A DNA stretch of 64,000 nt from Pacificimonas pallii. Lineage in GTDB: Bacteria > Pseudomonadota > Alphaproteobacteria > Sphingomonadales > Sphingomonadaceae. Both the position numbers and the translations under genes were made by a program. The notes below the pieces were generated by a model. That model was not told the DNA's origin. It ran no database searches and worked only from the letters and a program-made list of their open reading frames with translations. Below are positions 17,631 through 26,628 of this stretch, one piece after another. The stretch lies in contig NZ_JAGSPA010000003.1 in assembly GCF_019204005.1 (NCBI RefSeq), positions 248,001 to 312,000 on the forward strand, in the 5' to 3' direction. Within the stretch, counting starts at the first letter, position 1, and each line of letters begins with the position of its first letter.

Positions 17631-18107
17631 CTAGTAAAGCGCGCGCTGGACATTACCAGCGGGCGGTTCGGAAATGAAAGCGATCTTGATGTAGCCTGCG
17701 CGCTGCACGGTAAAGATAACGCCGCCGACATTCTGGAATTCAACGCCAGCGTCACCACGGATATGAACCTCAGGAAGTTCGGTGATCGTCTCGCCCTTCG
17801 CTTCCGCTTCCTCAATGAAGGAGCGAAGGTTGGACGCCAGCTTCTCACGCAATTCCTCGTAATTATCCATACGCTGCTGGCCGTAATAGACATCGCCCTG
17901 ACTGCTTACGGACAGGCTGACATTCTCCGGCGACGTCGTCGTGGCCGTCGAACGCACATTGGGCAGCTCCAGCGGCACCGTCTGGATGACGACCGGAACG
18001 GTGATCAGAAAGATGATCAGCAGAACGAGCATGATGTCCACAAGGGGCGTCGTGTTAATCTCGTTCATTGGCGCATCGGCCACGCTTTCTCCTACGCTCA
18101 TTCCCAT
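17631..18107 (-). CDS. exbD: ExbD/TolR biopolymer transport protein (first copy)
   Basis: 158 residues. 'MNEINTTPLVDIMLVLLIIF' has the conserved Asp in the single membrane helix; the periplasmic domain is longer than in the second copy and includes an acidic linker (SFIEEAEAKGETI). Two unequal ExbD proteins behind one ExbB are common in TonB-receptor-rich bacteria such as sphingomonads, Xanthomonas and Bacteroidetes and may form a heterodimer. In-frame Met at position 3 is an alternative start. Confidence 0.92.
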   Translation of the reverse strand: MGMSVGESVADAPMNEINTTPLVDIMLVLLIIFLITVPVVIQTVPLELPNVRSTATTTSPENVSLSVSSQGDVYYGQQRMDNYEELREKLASNLRSFIEEAEAKGETITELPEVHIRGDAGVEFQNVGGVIFTVQRAGYIKIAFISEPPAGNVQRALY

Positions 18108-18151
18108 AACAGGGGCATTCCTTCAGCAGTTACGCGGGGAGAGGAAGGACC

Positions 18152-18184
18152 GGCCGGGTGGTTCCAATGGGAACGCCCCCGGCC
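18152..18184 (-). promoter_or_regulatory. strong intercistronic hairpin between exbB and exbD
   Basis: GGCCGGG (18152-18158) pairs with CCCGGCC (18178-18184), and the inner GTTCC (18160-18164) with GGAAC (18170-18174), separated by small mismatches. No T-run follows on the minus strand. It could be an mRNA-stabilising or partial-termination element setting the ratio of ExbB to ExbD. Confidence 0.5.
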
Positions 18185-18200
18185 AGACATTCATTCTCGC

Positions 18201-19004
18201 TTACTTCTTGGCGACGGGTGCCGTTGCTGCCACCTTGGCGGCAGCTGTATTCTGCGAAACGCGCGAGCCCGAAACCAGGAAGCCGTGGACGTCGTCCGAG
18301 AAATTCCCGATGTGCTTCAGCACGTCGCGGTTACGGCCCAGCAGCCAGTTATAGGCAAGCACCGCGGGCACGGCCACGAACAGGCCGAGCGCCGTCATGA
18401 TCAGCGCCTCGCCAACCGGTCCGGCGACCTTGTCGATGGATGCCTGTCCGGCAACGCCGATCCCGATCAGGGCGCGGTAAATACCGACCACGGTTCCCAG
18501 CAGGCCGACGAACGGTGCCGTCGAACCAACAGAGGCGAGGAAGCTAAGACCACCGGCAAGCTTCGAGGAGATCGCTGCCTGCGACCGCTCGAGGGACATG
18601 GTGACCCACTCATGCTCGTCGATCTTGTCCGTCAGACGGCCTTCATGATGCTCGGAAGCGCGAATGCCGTCGTCGACGATCATGCGATACGGGGAATTCT
18701 TCGGAAGCTTCGAAGCGCCTTCGCGAAGGCTGGGCGCCGTCCAGAACTTCTTATCGATTTCCTTCGATTCATTCATGATCTTGCGCTGATCGAACCATTT
18801 GGTGAACAGCAGATACCACGTACCGAGCGACATGATCAGCAGCACGGCAAACAGGAACCAGGCAATCGGGCCGCCCTGTTTAAGCGCGGGCAGAAGACCA
18901 TAAGGGTTTTCGGTTTCAATCGCGGCCATCGCCGGTGCGGAAACCATGAGGGTGCCAGCGGCGATCGACGCCTTCAGCGATAGGTTCTGGATACTCATCT
19001 TCAT
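18201..19004 (-). CDS. exbB: ExbB/TolQ/MotA proton channel protein
   Basis: 267 residues from ATG 19004 (AGGGG upstream; earlier in-frame ATGs at 19031, 19022 and 19010). An unusual N-terminal signal-like helix (LKASIAAGTLMVSAPAMAA) precedes the standard three membrane helices: 'GGPIAWFLFAVLLIMSLGTW', 'LASVGSTAPFVGLLGTVVGI' and 'LIMTALGLFVAVPAVLAYNW'. The last two carry the conserved proton-channel residues of the family. It powers TonB and hence the TonB-dependent receptors at the end of the window. Confidence 0.93.
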   Translation of the reverse strand: MKMSIQNLSLKASIAAGTLMVSAPAMAAIETENPYGLLPALKQGGPIAWFLFAVLLIMSLGTWYLLFTKWFDQRKIMNESKEIDKKFWTAPSLREGASKLPKNSPYRMIVDDGIRASEHHEGRLTDKIDEHEWVTMSLERSQAAISSKLAGGLSFLASVGSTAPFVGLLGTVVGIYRALIGIGVAGQASIDKVAGPVGEALIMTALGLFVAVPAVLAYNWLLGRNRDVLKHIGNFSDDVHGFLVSGSRVSQNTAAAKVAATAPVAKK

Positions 19005-19064
19005 CGTCATTTCCCCTGACATGAAAGTCACTTCACTAGAGTTACTATTATATCGTCCTGTCGC

Positions 19065-19739
19065 TTACCGATCAGGCAATTCCCAACGCACCTTCTGCGT
19101 ATCGCGCGCTTCTATGGGCTCGCCATTGCGCAAGGCTGGCTCGAACCGGAAGCGACGCTCAAGAATGCGGCAGGTCTGCCGATCGAGGCGGCTGTGACCG
19201 CTTGATTGAACGACCTCGCAGCTTCCACTGACGACACGGCCATTTGTACCGACCCTGTAGCTAACGACAGTCGTTCCCTCTTCTTCGGAACGCTCGGATG
19301 ACGCAGGATAATCGGCCTGCGTGAATGATGAGCGATTGCCCCTGGGAATGGGGTCACGCGTCGGCCCTGCGGGTGCAGGCGGCGGCGCTGGCGGTGCGGG
19401 CGGCGCGCGCGGCACCACAACCGCTCTTGGCGGCGGCGGCGGCGTGTTCACAACCGTTACCGGGACCGGCGGCGGCGGCAGGCTTTCCACCACAACATCG
19501 GGCGGCGGCACATAAGGCGGAATTTCGTCGAGCTGCTCGGGCGGGGGGGGGGGCTCTTCCTCATCGACGATTTCGTCCTCGACCTCGAACGTCTCCAGAG
19601 GGCCGGTCACAATCTTGACCGCCTTGAGCGCGAGGCCGCTAATCACGGCATAGCCGAGAAAAACGTGAATTAGTCCAACAAGTACAAGCGATATGACTCG
19701 CTTATTGCTCATTCCCGGTTCGTCTACAAATGAGGCCAT
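19065..19739 (-). CDS. tonB: TonB energy transducer
   Basis: 224 residues from ATG 19739. Order: short cytoplasmic start, membrane anchor (VISLVLVGLIHVFLGYAVIS), acidic and proline-rich periplasmic spacer (EEEPPPPPEQ, PPPPVPVTV, PPAPPAPPPAPAGP), then the C-terminal TonB fold (VSYRVGTNGRVVSGSCEVV ... ILERRFRFEPALRNGEPIEA) ending 'VRWELPDR'. It links the ExbB/D motor to outer-membrane receptors. An 11-nt homopolymer (19543-19553) lies in the proline segment. Confidence 0.92.
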   Translation of the reverse strand: MASFVDEPGMSNKRVISLVLVGLIHVFLGYAVISGLALKAVKIVTGPLETFEVEDEIVDEEEPPPPPEQLDEIPPYVPPPDVVVESLPPPPVPVTVVNTPPPPPRAVVVPRAPPAPPAPPPAPAGPTRDPIPRGNRSSFTQADYPASSERSEEEGTTVVSYRVGTNGRVVSGSCEVVQSSGHSRLDRQTCRILERRFRFEPALRNGEPIEARDTQKVRWELPDR

Positions 19740-19969
19740 GGCGGTCCCGAATACTCCCTGCCTGATCACGATATAACGCGGAAAAGCGCAAACCGTTGCA
19801 TCACGAAAAACGAGAAATTCCTGCGTCGTCGATACCGCACCGAATTGCGTGCGGTCGCCGTGAGGTCTCCCGTCCCTTAAAAAAGTGCTAACAGCGCACC
19901 CCGGTGCCCGCAAGCGTGAAAATCGGATACACGCAAGGTTCATAGCCTGTCGCCAAACTGGCACAGGCG

Positions 19970-20001
19970 TTGCTGGACAAGCGTGATAAACATATTTTAT
20001 C
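19970..20001 (+). promoter_or_regulatory. predicted promoter with overlapping inverted repeat
   Basis: TTGCTG at 19970-19975 and TATTTT at 19993-19998 are 17 bp apart, a sigma-70-like arrangement for the gene starting at 20018. The inverted repeat GATAAA (19985-19990) / TTTATC (19996-20001) covers the -10 element and could be an operator. Confidence 0.4.
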
Positions 20002-20017
20002 AAGGAGTTGAAAAGTC

Positions 20018-20866
20018 ATGATCGAAGCGTTTCGGACCAGTATTAAGTGCGCGATCCTCGCCATGTCGACTTTTTCGTTTGGCGCGCTGGCAGTGTCGAC
20101 ACCCGAGCCTGGACGTGTCGATCTGATCGATATGACTTTAGAGTCGGACACGATTCTCTCCGCGACCATAACCAAAACGCGTAGCATTCCGCGCGAAAAA
20201 TCTCCCGGCCTCGCACCGGGGTTTCATCGCATGCTCGTCCATGCGGATGTGACAACGCTCATCACGGCCCGTGGCGGCGTACCCGCCCAGATCAAATATC
20301 TGGTCGATGTCCCGGCGGCCGACAATGGCCGGGCACCGCGGATGAAGAACATGCGCGCGCTGCTTTTCCTGGGGCAGGAGCAGAGCCCGGGCGAATTTGC
20401 CCTGGCACATCGCTACGGCCAGCAGCCCTGGTCGGCGGCAAGAGAGCAGAATGTCAGGACGTTTGCGAGCGAACTTGCCGAACCGGCACAACGTGCTCTG
20501 CGCCCTCGTGAAATCATATCCGCATTTCATGTGGAGGGGTCAATTCCCGGCGAATCGGAAAGTCAGATCTTCATGCAAACTGCATCGGGCGACCCCATGT
20601 CCCTCATCGTCCTGAACCGGCCCGGTGAGCGGCCGCGCTATACGGTGGCGACAGGCGATATCATCGATACGAGCATGGAACCGCCCAGCGATGGCTCAAT
20701 CGTCGCGTTGATGCTCGCATGCGATCTGCCGACCGCGCTGCCTGGCGATATCCTGGCAGAGCAAGTCCCGTCAGTCGCCGCAGCACTGACGCGCGACTAT
20801 GGCTTTGTGCGTTCGAAACTCGGGGCATGCGAACGCAATTTCCAGCGCCGCGGCGATCCCGTTTAA
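20018..20866 (+). CDS. exported protein of unknown function
   Basis: 282 residues, AAGGAG upstream, with a signal peptide (SIKCAILAMSTFSFGALA, cleavage near residue 25). The mature part has strand-rich segments, for example 'MLVHADVTTLITARGGVPAQIKYLVDVPA' in two pieces and 'RALLFLGQEQSPGEFAL', plus two C-terminal cysteines ('LACDLP', 'LGACERN') that may form a disulphide. I do not recognise the family. It is divergent from tonB and converges on the XrtA amidotransferase gene with overlapping stop codons. A periplasmic or surface role is all that can be said. Confidence 0.65.
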   Translation: MIEAFRTSIKCAILAMSTFSFGALAVSTPEPGRVDLIDMTLESDTILSATITKTRSIPREKSPGLAPGFHRMLVHADVTTLITARGGVPAQIKYLVDVPAADNGRAPRMKNMRALLFLGQEQSPGEFALAHRYGQQPWSAAREQNVRTFASELAEPAQRALRPREIISAFHVEGSIPGESESQIFMQTASGDPMSLIVLNRPGERPRYTVATGDIIDTSMEPPSDGSIVALMLACDLPTALPGDILAEQVPSVAAALTRDYGFVRSKLGACERNFQRRGDPV

Positions 20867-22752
20867 AGCCGCGCGAGCGCCTCTTCCAGCATGACCATCT
20901 GCCACAGGGTACGGCTGTGCTCACCGCGTCCGGTCCGGTGGTCATCGGCAAGCCTGCCGAAGCGGTCCATGTCGAACCAGCCGCTACCGGCCACCTTGCT
21001 GTCGCTGACAAGCCCCGCAACGCGGTCGGCAAGCGCGCCGCGGAACCATCGTTCGATCGGAACGACGAAGCCCATTTTCTTCCGGTAGAGAATGTCATTT
21101 GGCAAATACGGTTTCAGCGCCCGTTTCATCAGCCATTTGCCCTCGCCTCCGCGCAGGCGGTGCCGGTCGGGCAGCGCGGCGATCCACTCCACCAGCCGGT
21201 GGTCGAGCAGCGGCTCGCGCGCCTCCAGGCTGACGGCCATGGACGTCCGGTCCACCTTCGTCAGAATATCGCCCGGCAGATAATGCTGGATATCGGTATA
21301 TTGCGCGGCGCCAAGCGTGGAGTCGGCCGGCGCCCCGGCAAATGTATCGGCATATAACCGCTTCGCCTCATAACCGCCCAGCGCATCCTTTAGCCCGCTC
21401 GAAAACAGCTCACCGCGCATCCGGTCCGAGGTCACCGAAACCGCATGATAATAGGCTTCTCCAGGGCTCATGGCGAGCGCCTCGAACGTGGTCTTGGCGC
21501 GCAGGAAACGCGGCGCGCCGTCCAGTTTCGGGTAGGCGCGGCCAAGCGCGCCGAAAATACCGCGGCGCATGCCAGCGGGCAGGATGCCGCGAACGCGCTG
21601 CTCGTTCATGAACAGGCGGTAGCGGCGATATCCCGCCATCGCCTCATCCGCGCCGTCCCCCGACAGCGAAACCTTCACATGCTCACGCGCCAGTTCGCAG
21701 ACGCGGTAGGTCGGCACCGCGCTTGCATCGGCAAAAGGCTCGTCAAAGGCTGTCGCCAGCGTCTCGATCAGGCCGTAATCATCCGCCGTCACCGTGCGTG
21801 AATGATGCTCAGTCGCATAACGGCGCGCGACCTCTTCGGCATGCGGCGTTTCATCGAATCCGCCCTCGTCAAAGCCGATGGAAAGGCTCTTCACCTGCCG
21901 TTCCGAAATGCCCGCCATCAGTGCGACAACCGCGGACGAATCGACCCCGCCTGAAAGAAACGCGGCAACCTCCACATCGGCGACCATGCGGGAACCCACG
22001 GCCGCTTCCAGCCGCTCGATCAGTTCCGCCTCGAGTTTTTCAACCGGGCCGCGATGTTTCGCGCGGAATTCGATGTCCCAATAGCGCACCGGTGTTGGCG
22101 CCGCGCCGCCATCCTGCCGCAGCGTCAGGTGATGCGCCGGCGGCAGCTTGCTCACCGCCCTCAGAAAGCTCTTGTCCTCCGGGACGTAACCATAAGCGAA
22201 ATAATCTTCGATCGCGCGGGGGTCGACATCGCGCGGCAGGTTCGGCCAGGCCATCAGCGCTTTCATCTCACTCCCGAACAATGTTCGGCCGTCGGGCAGA
22301 TGGGCGATATAAAGCGGCTTCACGCCGAACCGGTCGCGCGCCAGAAACAGCGTGCGCTCTCTGGCATCCCAGATGGCGAAGGTGAACATGCCGACCAGTC
22401 GCGGCAGCATCTCCGCGCCCCAGGCCCGGTATCCCTCGATCAGAACCTCGGTGTCGCTGTCATAACGGAATTCGTGCCCTGCCGCCTGCAGCTCCGCCTT
22501 CAGCTCGCGGAAATTATAGATCTCGCCATTGAAAACGATCTGGAACCGGCCATCATCGCTCGGCATCGGTTGGTGACCGCGCGACAGGTCGATGATCGAC
22601 AGGCGCCGATGGCCCAGTGCGATGCCCGCTTCGATATGGGTGCCGCGCCCGTCCGGTCCGCGATGAACCAGGGCGTCGGTCATGGCATCGATTATCGGTT
22701 CAGGAACCGTTCGCCGGTCGCGCCGATCGAAAACACCCGCAAAGCCGCACAT
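20863..22752 (-). CDS. exosortase A-system amidotransferase (asparagine synthase-like)
   Basis: 629 residues. N-terminal class II glutamine amidotransferase with catalytic Cys2 (MCGFAGVFDRR) and 'ALVHRGPDGRGTH'; the second half is an asparagine-synthetase-type ATP-pyrophosphatase domain with the PP-loop 'AAFLSGGVDSSAVVALMA'. This is the amidotransferase found in XrtA/PEP-CTERM exopolysaccharide operons, probably amidating a sugar acid or a linker. Last gene of the minus-strand operon; its ATG overlaps the xrtA stop by one base. Confidence 0.9.
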   Translation of the reverse strand: MCGFAGVFDRRDRRTVPEPIIDAMTDALVHRGPDGRGTHIEAGIALGHRRLSIIDLSRGHQPMPSDDGRFQIVFNGEIYNFRELKAELQAAGHEFRYDSDTEVLIEGYRAWGAEMLPRLVGMFTFAIWDARERTLFLARDRFGVKPLYIAHLPDGRTLFGSEMKALMAWPNLPRDVDPRAIEDYFAYGYVPEDKSFLRAVSKLPPAHHLTLRQDGGAAPTPVRYWDIEFRAKHRGPVEKLEAELIERLEAAVGSRMVADVEVAAFLSGGVDSSAVVALMAGISERQVKSLSIGFDEGGFDETPHAEEVARRYATEHHSRTVTADDYGLIETLATAFDEPFADASAVPTYRVCELAREHVKVSLSGDGADEAMAGYRRYRLFMNEQRVRGILPAGMRRGIFGALGRAYPKLDGAPRFLRAKTTFEALAMSPGEAYYHAVSVTSDRMRGELFSSGLKDALGGYEAKRLYADTFAGAPADSTLGAAQYTDIQHYLPGDILTKVDRTSMAVSLEAREPLLDHRLVEWIAALPDRHRLRGGEGKWLMKRALKPYLPNDILYRKKMGFVVPIERWFRGALADRVAGLVSDSKVAGSGWFDMDRFGRLADDHRTGRGEHSRTLWQMVMLEEALARL

Positions 22753-24320
22753 TATTCCGCTGCCACAGCCTCGGCGACGGCGGCCTGATCGAGCGCCGCC
22801 TGCAAATCACCCAGTGCACCGACAAAGTCCGCGATGGCGGGAACATTGTTGACGCTGCTGTCGCGATGTTCGGAACTGACAATTATGGTCGCCGCGCGCG
22901 TTGGCCCGCCCAGCAGGCGCGTCTTCAGCGTCGCCATTTTCGCGCCATAGTCGCTTCCCGTCAGCGCGTCGCCGACCAGATAATAATGCCAGACATCGCG
23001 GATATAGGGCACCCGCTGCAACTGCACGCCGCGGCCGCCTGGCGGATTTGCAAGATTCTGCGCCCAGCTCCAGTCGCCATCGGGTTCGAACAGGCCATTC
23101 CCGTAAGAGATCATCTCCTGCTCATCATCCTGACGGTCATATATGGCGATGAACAGATCGACCTGACGTCCCTCGGCATCGCGATAGCTTTGCGACGCGC
23201 TCGCCGACGCGTTCTCATAGATTGGCTGCCAGCCGGAACCCTGGGTGGGCACCTTGGTCCAGCCGGAGACATCGGGCAGCTCGATCATCGCGGTTTGCTG
23301 GTCCGCCGCGCGCTCGCCGACCAGCATGCCGTAAACCGGCGCCGCGGCGATCGCAATAACGCCAAGGCCCGCTGCGATACCGAACGCCTTGGACAGCGGG
23401 ATCGCAGGCGTGCGCGGCTGCAACCTTCTCGGGTCGAAGGCGGGATCGTCCACCGGACGATCAAAGAAGAACCAGCCGACACCCAGGACGATCGCCATCA
23501 CGAACGCGAAGAAGAACCAGCCATAAACGACGTGATCGACACCGGCGGCAAAAGCCGGGGTGGTCAGGTGAGCGATATATATCGTACCCCACGCCCGCAG
23601 GCCATTTGCGATGATGGAGAGCGCGATGGCGCTCACCACGCAGACGATGCGGCGAAGTGTGCTCTTGAAGCAAAGATGCGCCACCAGCGTGGAAAAGGCG
23701 ATCATCGCAATCAGGAAGCGAACGCCCGAACAGGCCTCCGCCACTTCGAAACTGCCCGTCGGAATATAGATGAATACGCCATCGATAAACGCGGGCACAT
23801 CGAACAGGTCGAGCAGGAAAATACACATATCGGCGGTGATCATCTGCAGCGCAGGAATCAGCTGGTCGCCGACGGGGATCATGAACAGCGCATAGAATAG
23901 CGGGAACAGCAGTCCCCTCGCGACGGTCAATCCGAACACCAGCGGCACACTGACAATCAGCATGCCAACCAGCGCCGCGTGCCGCACCAGGCCGACACCC
24001 GCATATTGGCCAAGCAACCAGCCAAGGCCACCGACGAGCAGCAGGGCGGCGGCGGGCAGGAACGGCCGCGGGGTCAACTGCCCGACTTCGGCCCTGCGCT
24101 GCCAGACCAGATAGGCGATGATGGGCGGGATCAGCAGGCAATGCTGGTACGTCGCATTGTTCCACCACTGGCTGACAATGTCCGCCGAATCCTTCCAGAA
24201 CAGCAGGATGATCGCTGTCACCAGCACGGCCCACGCGATCAGCGAAACGCGCCAGCCAGGGGCGACCGTTACCGGCACCGGGGTGGCCGTTTCCGTATTG
24301 ATCGCCGTGGCATCGTTCAT
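22752..24320 (-). CDS. xrtA: exosortase A fused to EpsI-like domain
   Basis: 522 residues. The first ~300 are exosortase A: eight or so membrane helices with catalytic C197 (FEVAEACSGVRFLIAMIAF), R242 (IIANGLRAWGTIYIAH) and H263 (VDHVVYGWFFF). Residues ~310-522 form a periplasmic EpsI-like domain (about 345-500) after one more helix (AFGIAAGLGVIAIAAAPVYG). Exosortases cleave PEP-CTERM sorting signals and attach proteins to the cell surface together with exopolysaccharide. ATGA overlap with the glycosyltransferase gene upstream. No PEP-CTERM substrate lies in this window. Confidence 0.93.
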   Translation of the reverse strand: MNDATAINTETATPVPVTVAPGWRVSLIAWAVLVTAIILLFWKDSADIVSQWWNNATYQHCLLIPPIIAYLVWQRRAEVGQLTPRPFLPAAALLLVGGLGWLLGQYAGVGLVRHAALVGMLIVSVPLVFGLTVARGLLFPLFYALFMIPVGDQLIPALQMITADMCIFLLDLFDVPAFIDGVFIYIPTGSFEVAEACSGVRFLIAMIAFSTLVAHLCFKSTLRRIVCVVSAIALSIIANGLRAWGTIYIAHLTTPAFAAGVDHVVYGWFFFAFVMAIVLGVGWFFFDRPVDDPAFDPRRLQPRTPAIPLSKAFGIAAGLGVIAIAAAPVYGMLVGERAADQQTAMIELPDVSGWTKVPTQGSGWQPIYENASASASQSYRDAEGRQVDLFIAIYDRQDDEQEMISYGNGLFEPDGDWSWAQNLANPPGGRGVQLQRVPYIRDVWHYYLVGDALTGSDYGAKMATLKTRLLGGPTRAATIIVSSEHRDSSVNNVPAIADFVGALGDLQAALDQAAVAEAVAAE

Positions 24321-25555
24321 GTGGTCGCACTCCGCAAATTCGCATCGTGGCGGTCGATGATCTGATCGAGGCGCCGCATCTGGCTGGGCCAGCTATAGGC
24401 TGCATCCATACGCGCTCGCGCCGCCATTCCCAAGGTCTTGCGTCGCTCCGGGTCCTGCATCAGCGCGACGAGCGCTGCTGCGAAGTCATCCGCACTGTCG
24501 GCAATCTGAAGATCGCGGCCGGGTTCGGCATGAATGCCGGAAAAGGCATGATTTGTCGCTACGACCGGACGCGCCATCGCCATCGCCTCCAGAACCTTGT
24601 TCTGAACACCGCGTGCGATGCGGATGGGCGCGACGGCAATATCAGCGGCCGCCACATAGGGACGGACATCGGCAACACGGCCGGTCACCGTCACCCCGCG
24701 CTTCTTGTCGAGCGCCAGCACTTCCGCATTGGGGCTGGAGCCGACGATGGTGAAGCTGGCGTCCGCAAACGTCTTGCGCACGCGGGGCAGAATGTCTTTC
24801 ACCATCCACGTCGCGGCATCCACATTGGGCTTATAGTCCATCGCCCCCGTCAGGACGAAGGACGGCGCGCCCTCCAGCCGCATGGGCGCAAAGTCGGCGT
24901 CCGCGCTGAAATAATCCAGATCGACACCATTGTTCAGCGCGTAGACCGTATGCGCATATGATCCGGCATAGCTTTTGAACAGGTCGGCCTCTGCCTCTGA
25001 CACGAACAGGCTGGCGTCGACCACCCGCGCGACCTGTTTTTCGAACTGCTCCAGCAACTTGGCTTCGCGTGCATAGACGATTTTCTTCAGCCAGTTCGAC
25101 TGCGCGGCATATTGCCGGAACTTGTCGGAATCGATGTCGACGAAATCCATCATAATCATACGGCGGCGGCTGGTATGTTTCAGCACATAGGGAGCCATCT
25201 GACCTGAGAAGACAAAGACGTGCTCCACGCCGCCCCGATCGAACAGGCCGCGCGTAAAATCGTGCATGCGCCGGTCCTCCCACATCGCGATGGACAGCGG
25301 CCGGTCGGAATTGAAGCCCTTGATCAGGCGCGGAATGCGCGCGGCCTTGTCCATGTCGAGCAGACACACATCCTTGCAGACGGTGCGCAGGAACGCTTCA
25401 TGTTCGCGGTCCGCGGGGTCGTCGACAAACGCGCCGAGGTGAACATCGAACCGCTCGGTCAGGTGCTTCAGCACATTCCACGACCTGATCTTGTCGCCCT
25501 TATTCGGCGGATAGGGAATCCGGTGTGACAGAAACAGCAGTTCGGGCTTCGCCAT
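24317..25555 (-). CDS. exosortase A-system glycosyltransferase
   Basis: 412 residues from ATG 25555, which overlaps the FemAB-like stop (ATGA). GT-B, family 4-like: N-terminal 'LLFLSHRIPYPPNKGDKIRS', characteristic of the sugar transferase associated with PEP-CTERM/exosortase A loci, and a C-terminal nucleotide-sugar domain with 'VAPIRIARGVQNKVLEAMAM' containing the E-x7-E type motif. Transfers a sugar during exopolysaccharide repeat-unit assembly at the cytoplasmic membrane face. Confidence 0.88.
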   Translation of the reverse strand: MAKPELLFLSHRIPYPPNKGDKIRSWNVLKHLTERFDVHLGAFVDDPADREHEAFLRTVCKDVCLLDMDKAARIPRLIKGFNSDRPLSIAMWEDRRMHDFTRGLFDRGGVEHVFVFSGQMAPYVLKHTSRRRMIMMDFVDIDSDKFRQYAAQSNWLKKIVYAREAKLLEQFEKQVARVVDASLFVSEAEADLFKSYAGSYAHTVYALNNGVDLDYFSADADFAPMRLEGAPSFVLTGAMDYKPNVDAATWMVKDILPRVRKTFADASFTIVGSSPNAEVLALDKKRGVTVTGRVADVRPYVAAADIAVAPIRIARGVQNKVLEAMAMARPVVATNHAFSGIHAEPGRDLQIADSADDFAAALVALMQDPERRKTLGMAARARMDAAYSWPSQMRRLDQIIDRHDANLRSATT

Positions 25556-26628
25556 CAGCCAAGGTCCTTCGCAATCATCGGACCCAGCCGATTGGCGAGC
25601 CATAAGGGCAGACGCTGCCACATGTCCGTCATCAGCTTGAACTTGGGGCTGTTCGGATTGAGATTCGGCATCTCCGCGCCCTCCCCTAACCGATATTCGT
25701 AAACCAGCGGTTGCGGCTCGAAACCCCAGTTTTTCTTATAGGAATAGGGGCCGGTCCCGACCTTGGACCTCCCGAAATCGAACGCCGTACAGCCGCGTGC
25801 GTGCGCATGCTCCATCAGCATCCAGTACATATGTTCATTGGCCTTTAGCCCGCGCGCCGCAAAGGTACCGCCGCCCCAATAGGGATAAACCGTGCCATTG
25901 TCATAAAAGGACAGCACGGACGCAACCGGCGCACCGTCCTTGCGCACGGTCAGCACATCGGCGTTTTCACCAAAACGGGTGACCATCTCGCGAAACAGGC
26001 TGCGCGGAAATACCGGCGTGCCAAGATTGCGCACGCTGGTCGCATAAATACCATAATGTTCGTCAAGCGCGGCGGCGTCGCGGCCAATGGCGACCTCCAG
26101 GTTGAGCTTTAGCGATTTGCGCACTTCTGCCCGCTGCTTGCGCGGAATCGCCGTCAGATTGGCGTCGGTATCGGCCGCAATGGGACGAACGAAGGACGCA
26201 TAGACATCGTCCTTCTTCGCCCAGTCCGCATGGACACGTCCGGGGCCGCGATATTCCAGCACGTCAATGCCGCCCGATCGGGCAATGTCCCATGCCTTCC
26301 CGTCCAGCGCCGCGAGTGCCGCGTCATCGTCGTAAAGCGGCCCGCCCTCAACCGCGAATCCATTGGACACCAGGCTCTTGCCGAACAGTGCGGAGCGAAT
26401 TTCGGTTAGCGGCAGGACACCCACGGGTTCCCCCGCGCGCGTTGCGACCAGATGATGCACCCGGTGTCCGCAGGATGCCGCAATCGCGTCGCCCCATGCG
26501 CGCCGATGGAAGGGTTTTACGCCGCCCGCCTTCGCCAGATACGCGTCATAGGCCGCGTCATCGGTAACGACGTCCACCGCGCCTGCCGGGTTATTCGTTC
26601 CCTCTTCCGCTCTGACCGCCTGCATCAT
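25555..26628 (-). CDS. exosortase A-system FemAB/GNAT-like protein
   Basis: 357 residues. Two GNAT-like halves as in FemX/FemAB: 'FHRRAWGDAIAASCGHRVHH' and later 'GLKANEHMYWMLMEHAHARG' with 'FDFGRSKVGTGPYSYKKNWG', a signature of the XrtA-associated FemAB subfamily. FemAB proteins transfer an aminoacyl group from tRNA; here the acceptor is probably a cell-surface glycan or lipid intermediate. Start ATGATG at 26628 overlaps the deacetylase stop. Confidence 0.88.
   Translation of the reverse strand: MMQAVRAEEGTNNPAGAVDVVTDDAAYDAYLAKAGGVKPFHRRAWGDAIAASCGHRVHHLVATRAGEPVGVLPLTEIRSALFGKSLVSNGFAVEGGPLYDDDAALAALDGKAWDIARSGGIDVLEYRGPGRVHADWAKKDDVYASFVRPIAADTDANLTAIPRKQRAEVRKSLKLNLEVAIGRDAAALDEHYGIYATSVRNLGTPVFPRSLFREMVTRFGENADVLTVRKDGAPVASVLSFYDNGTVYPYWGGGTFAARGLKANEHMYWMLMEHAHARGCTAFDFGRSKVGTGPYSYKKNWGFEPQPLVYEYRLGEGAEMPNLNPNSPKFKLMTDMWQRLPLWLANRLGPMIAKDLG

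Noticed and set aside
22617-23900. 427-codon open frame opposite xrtA and the amidotransferase
   Set aside because: Shadow of GC-rich codon use on the opposite strand; no signal, motif or ribosome site.
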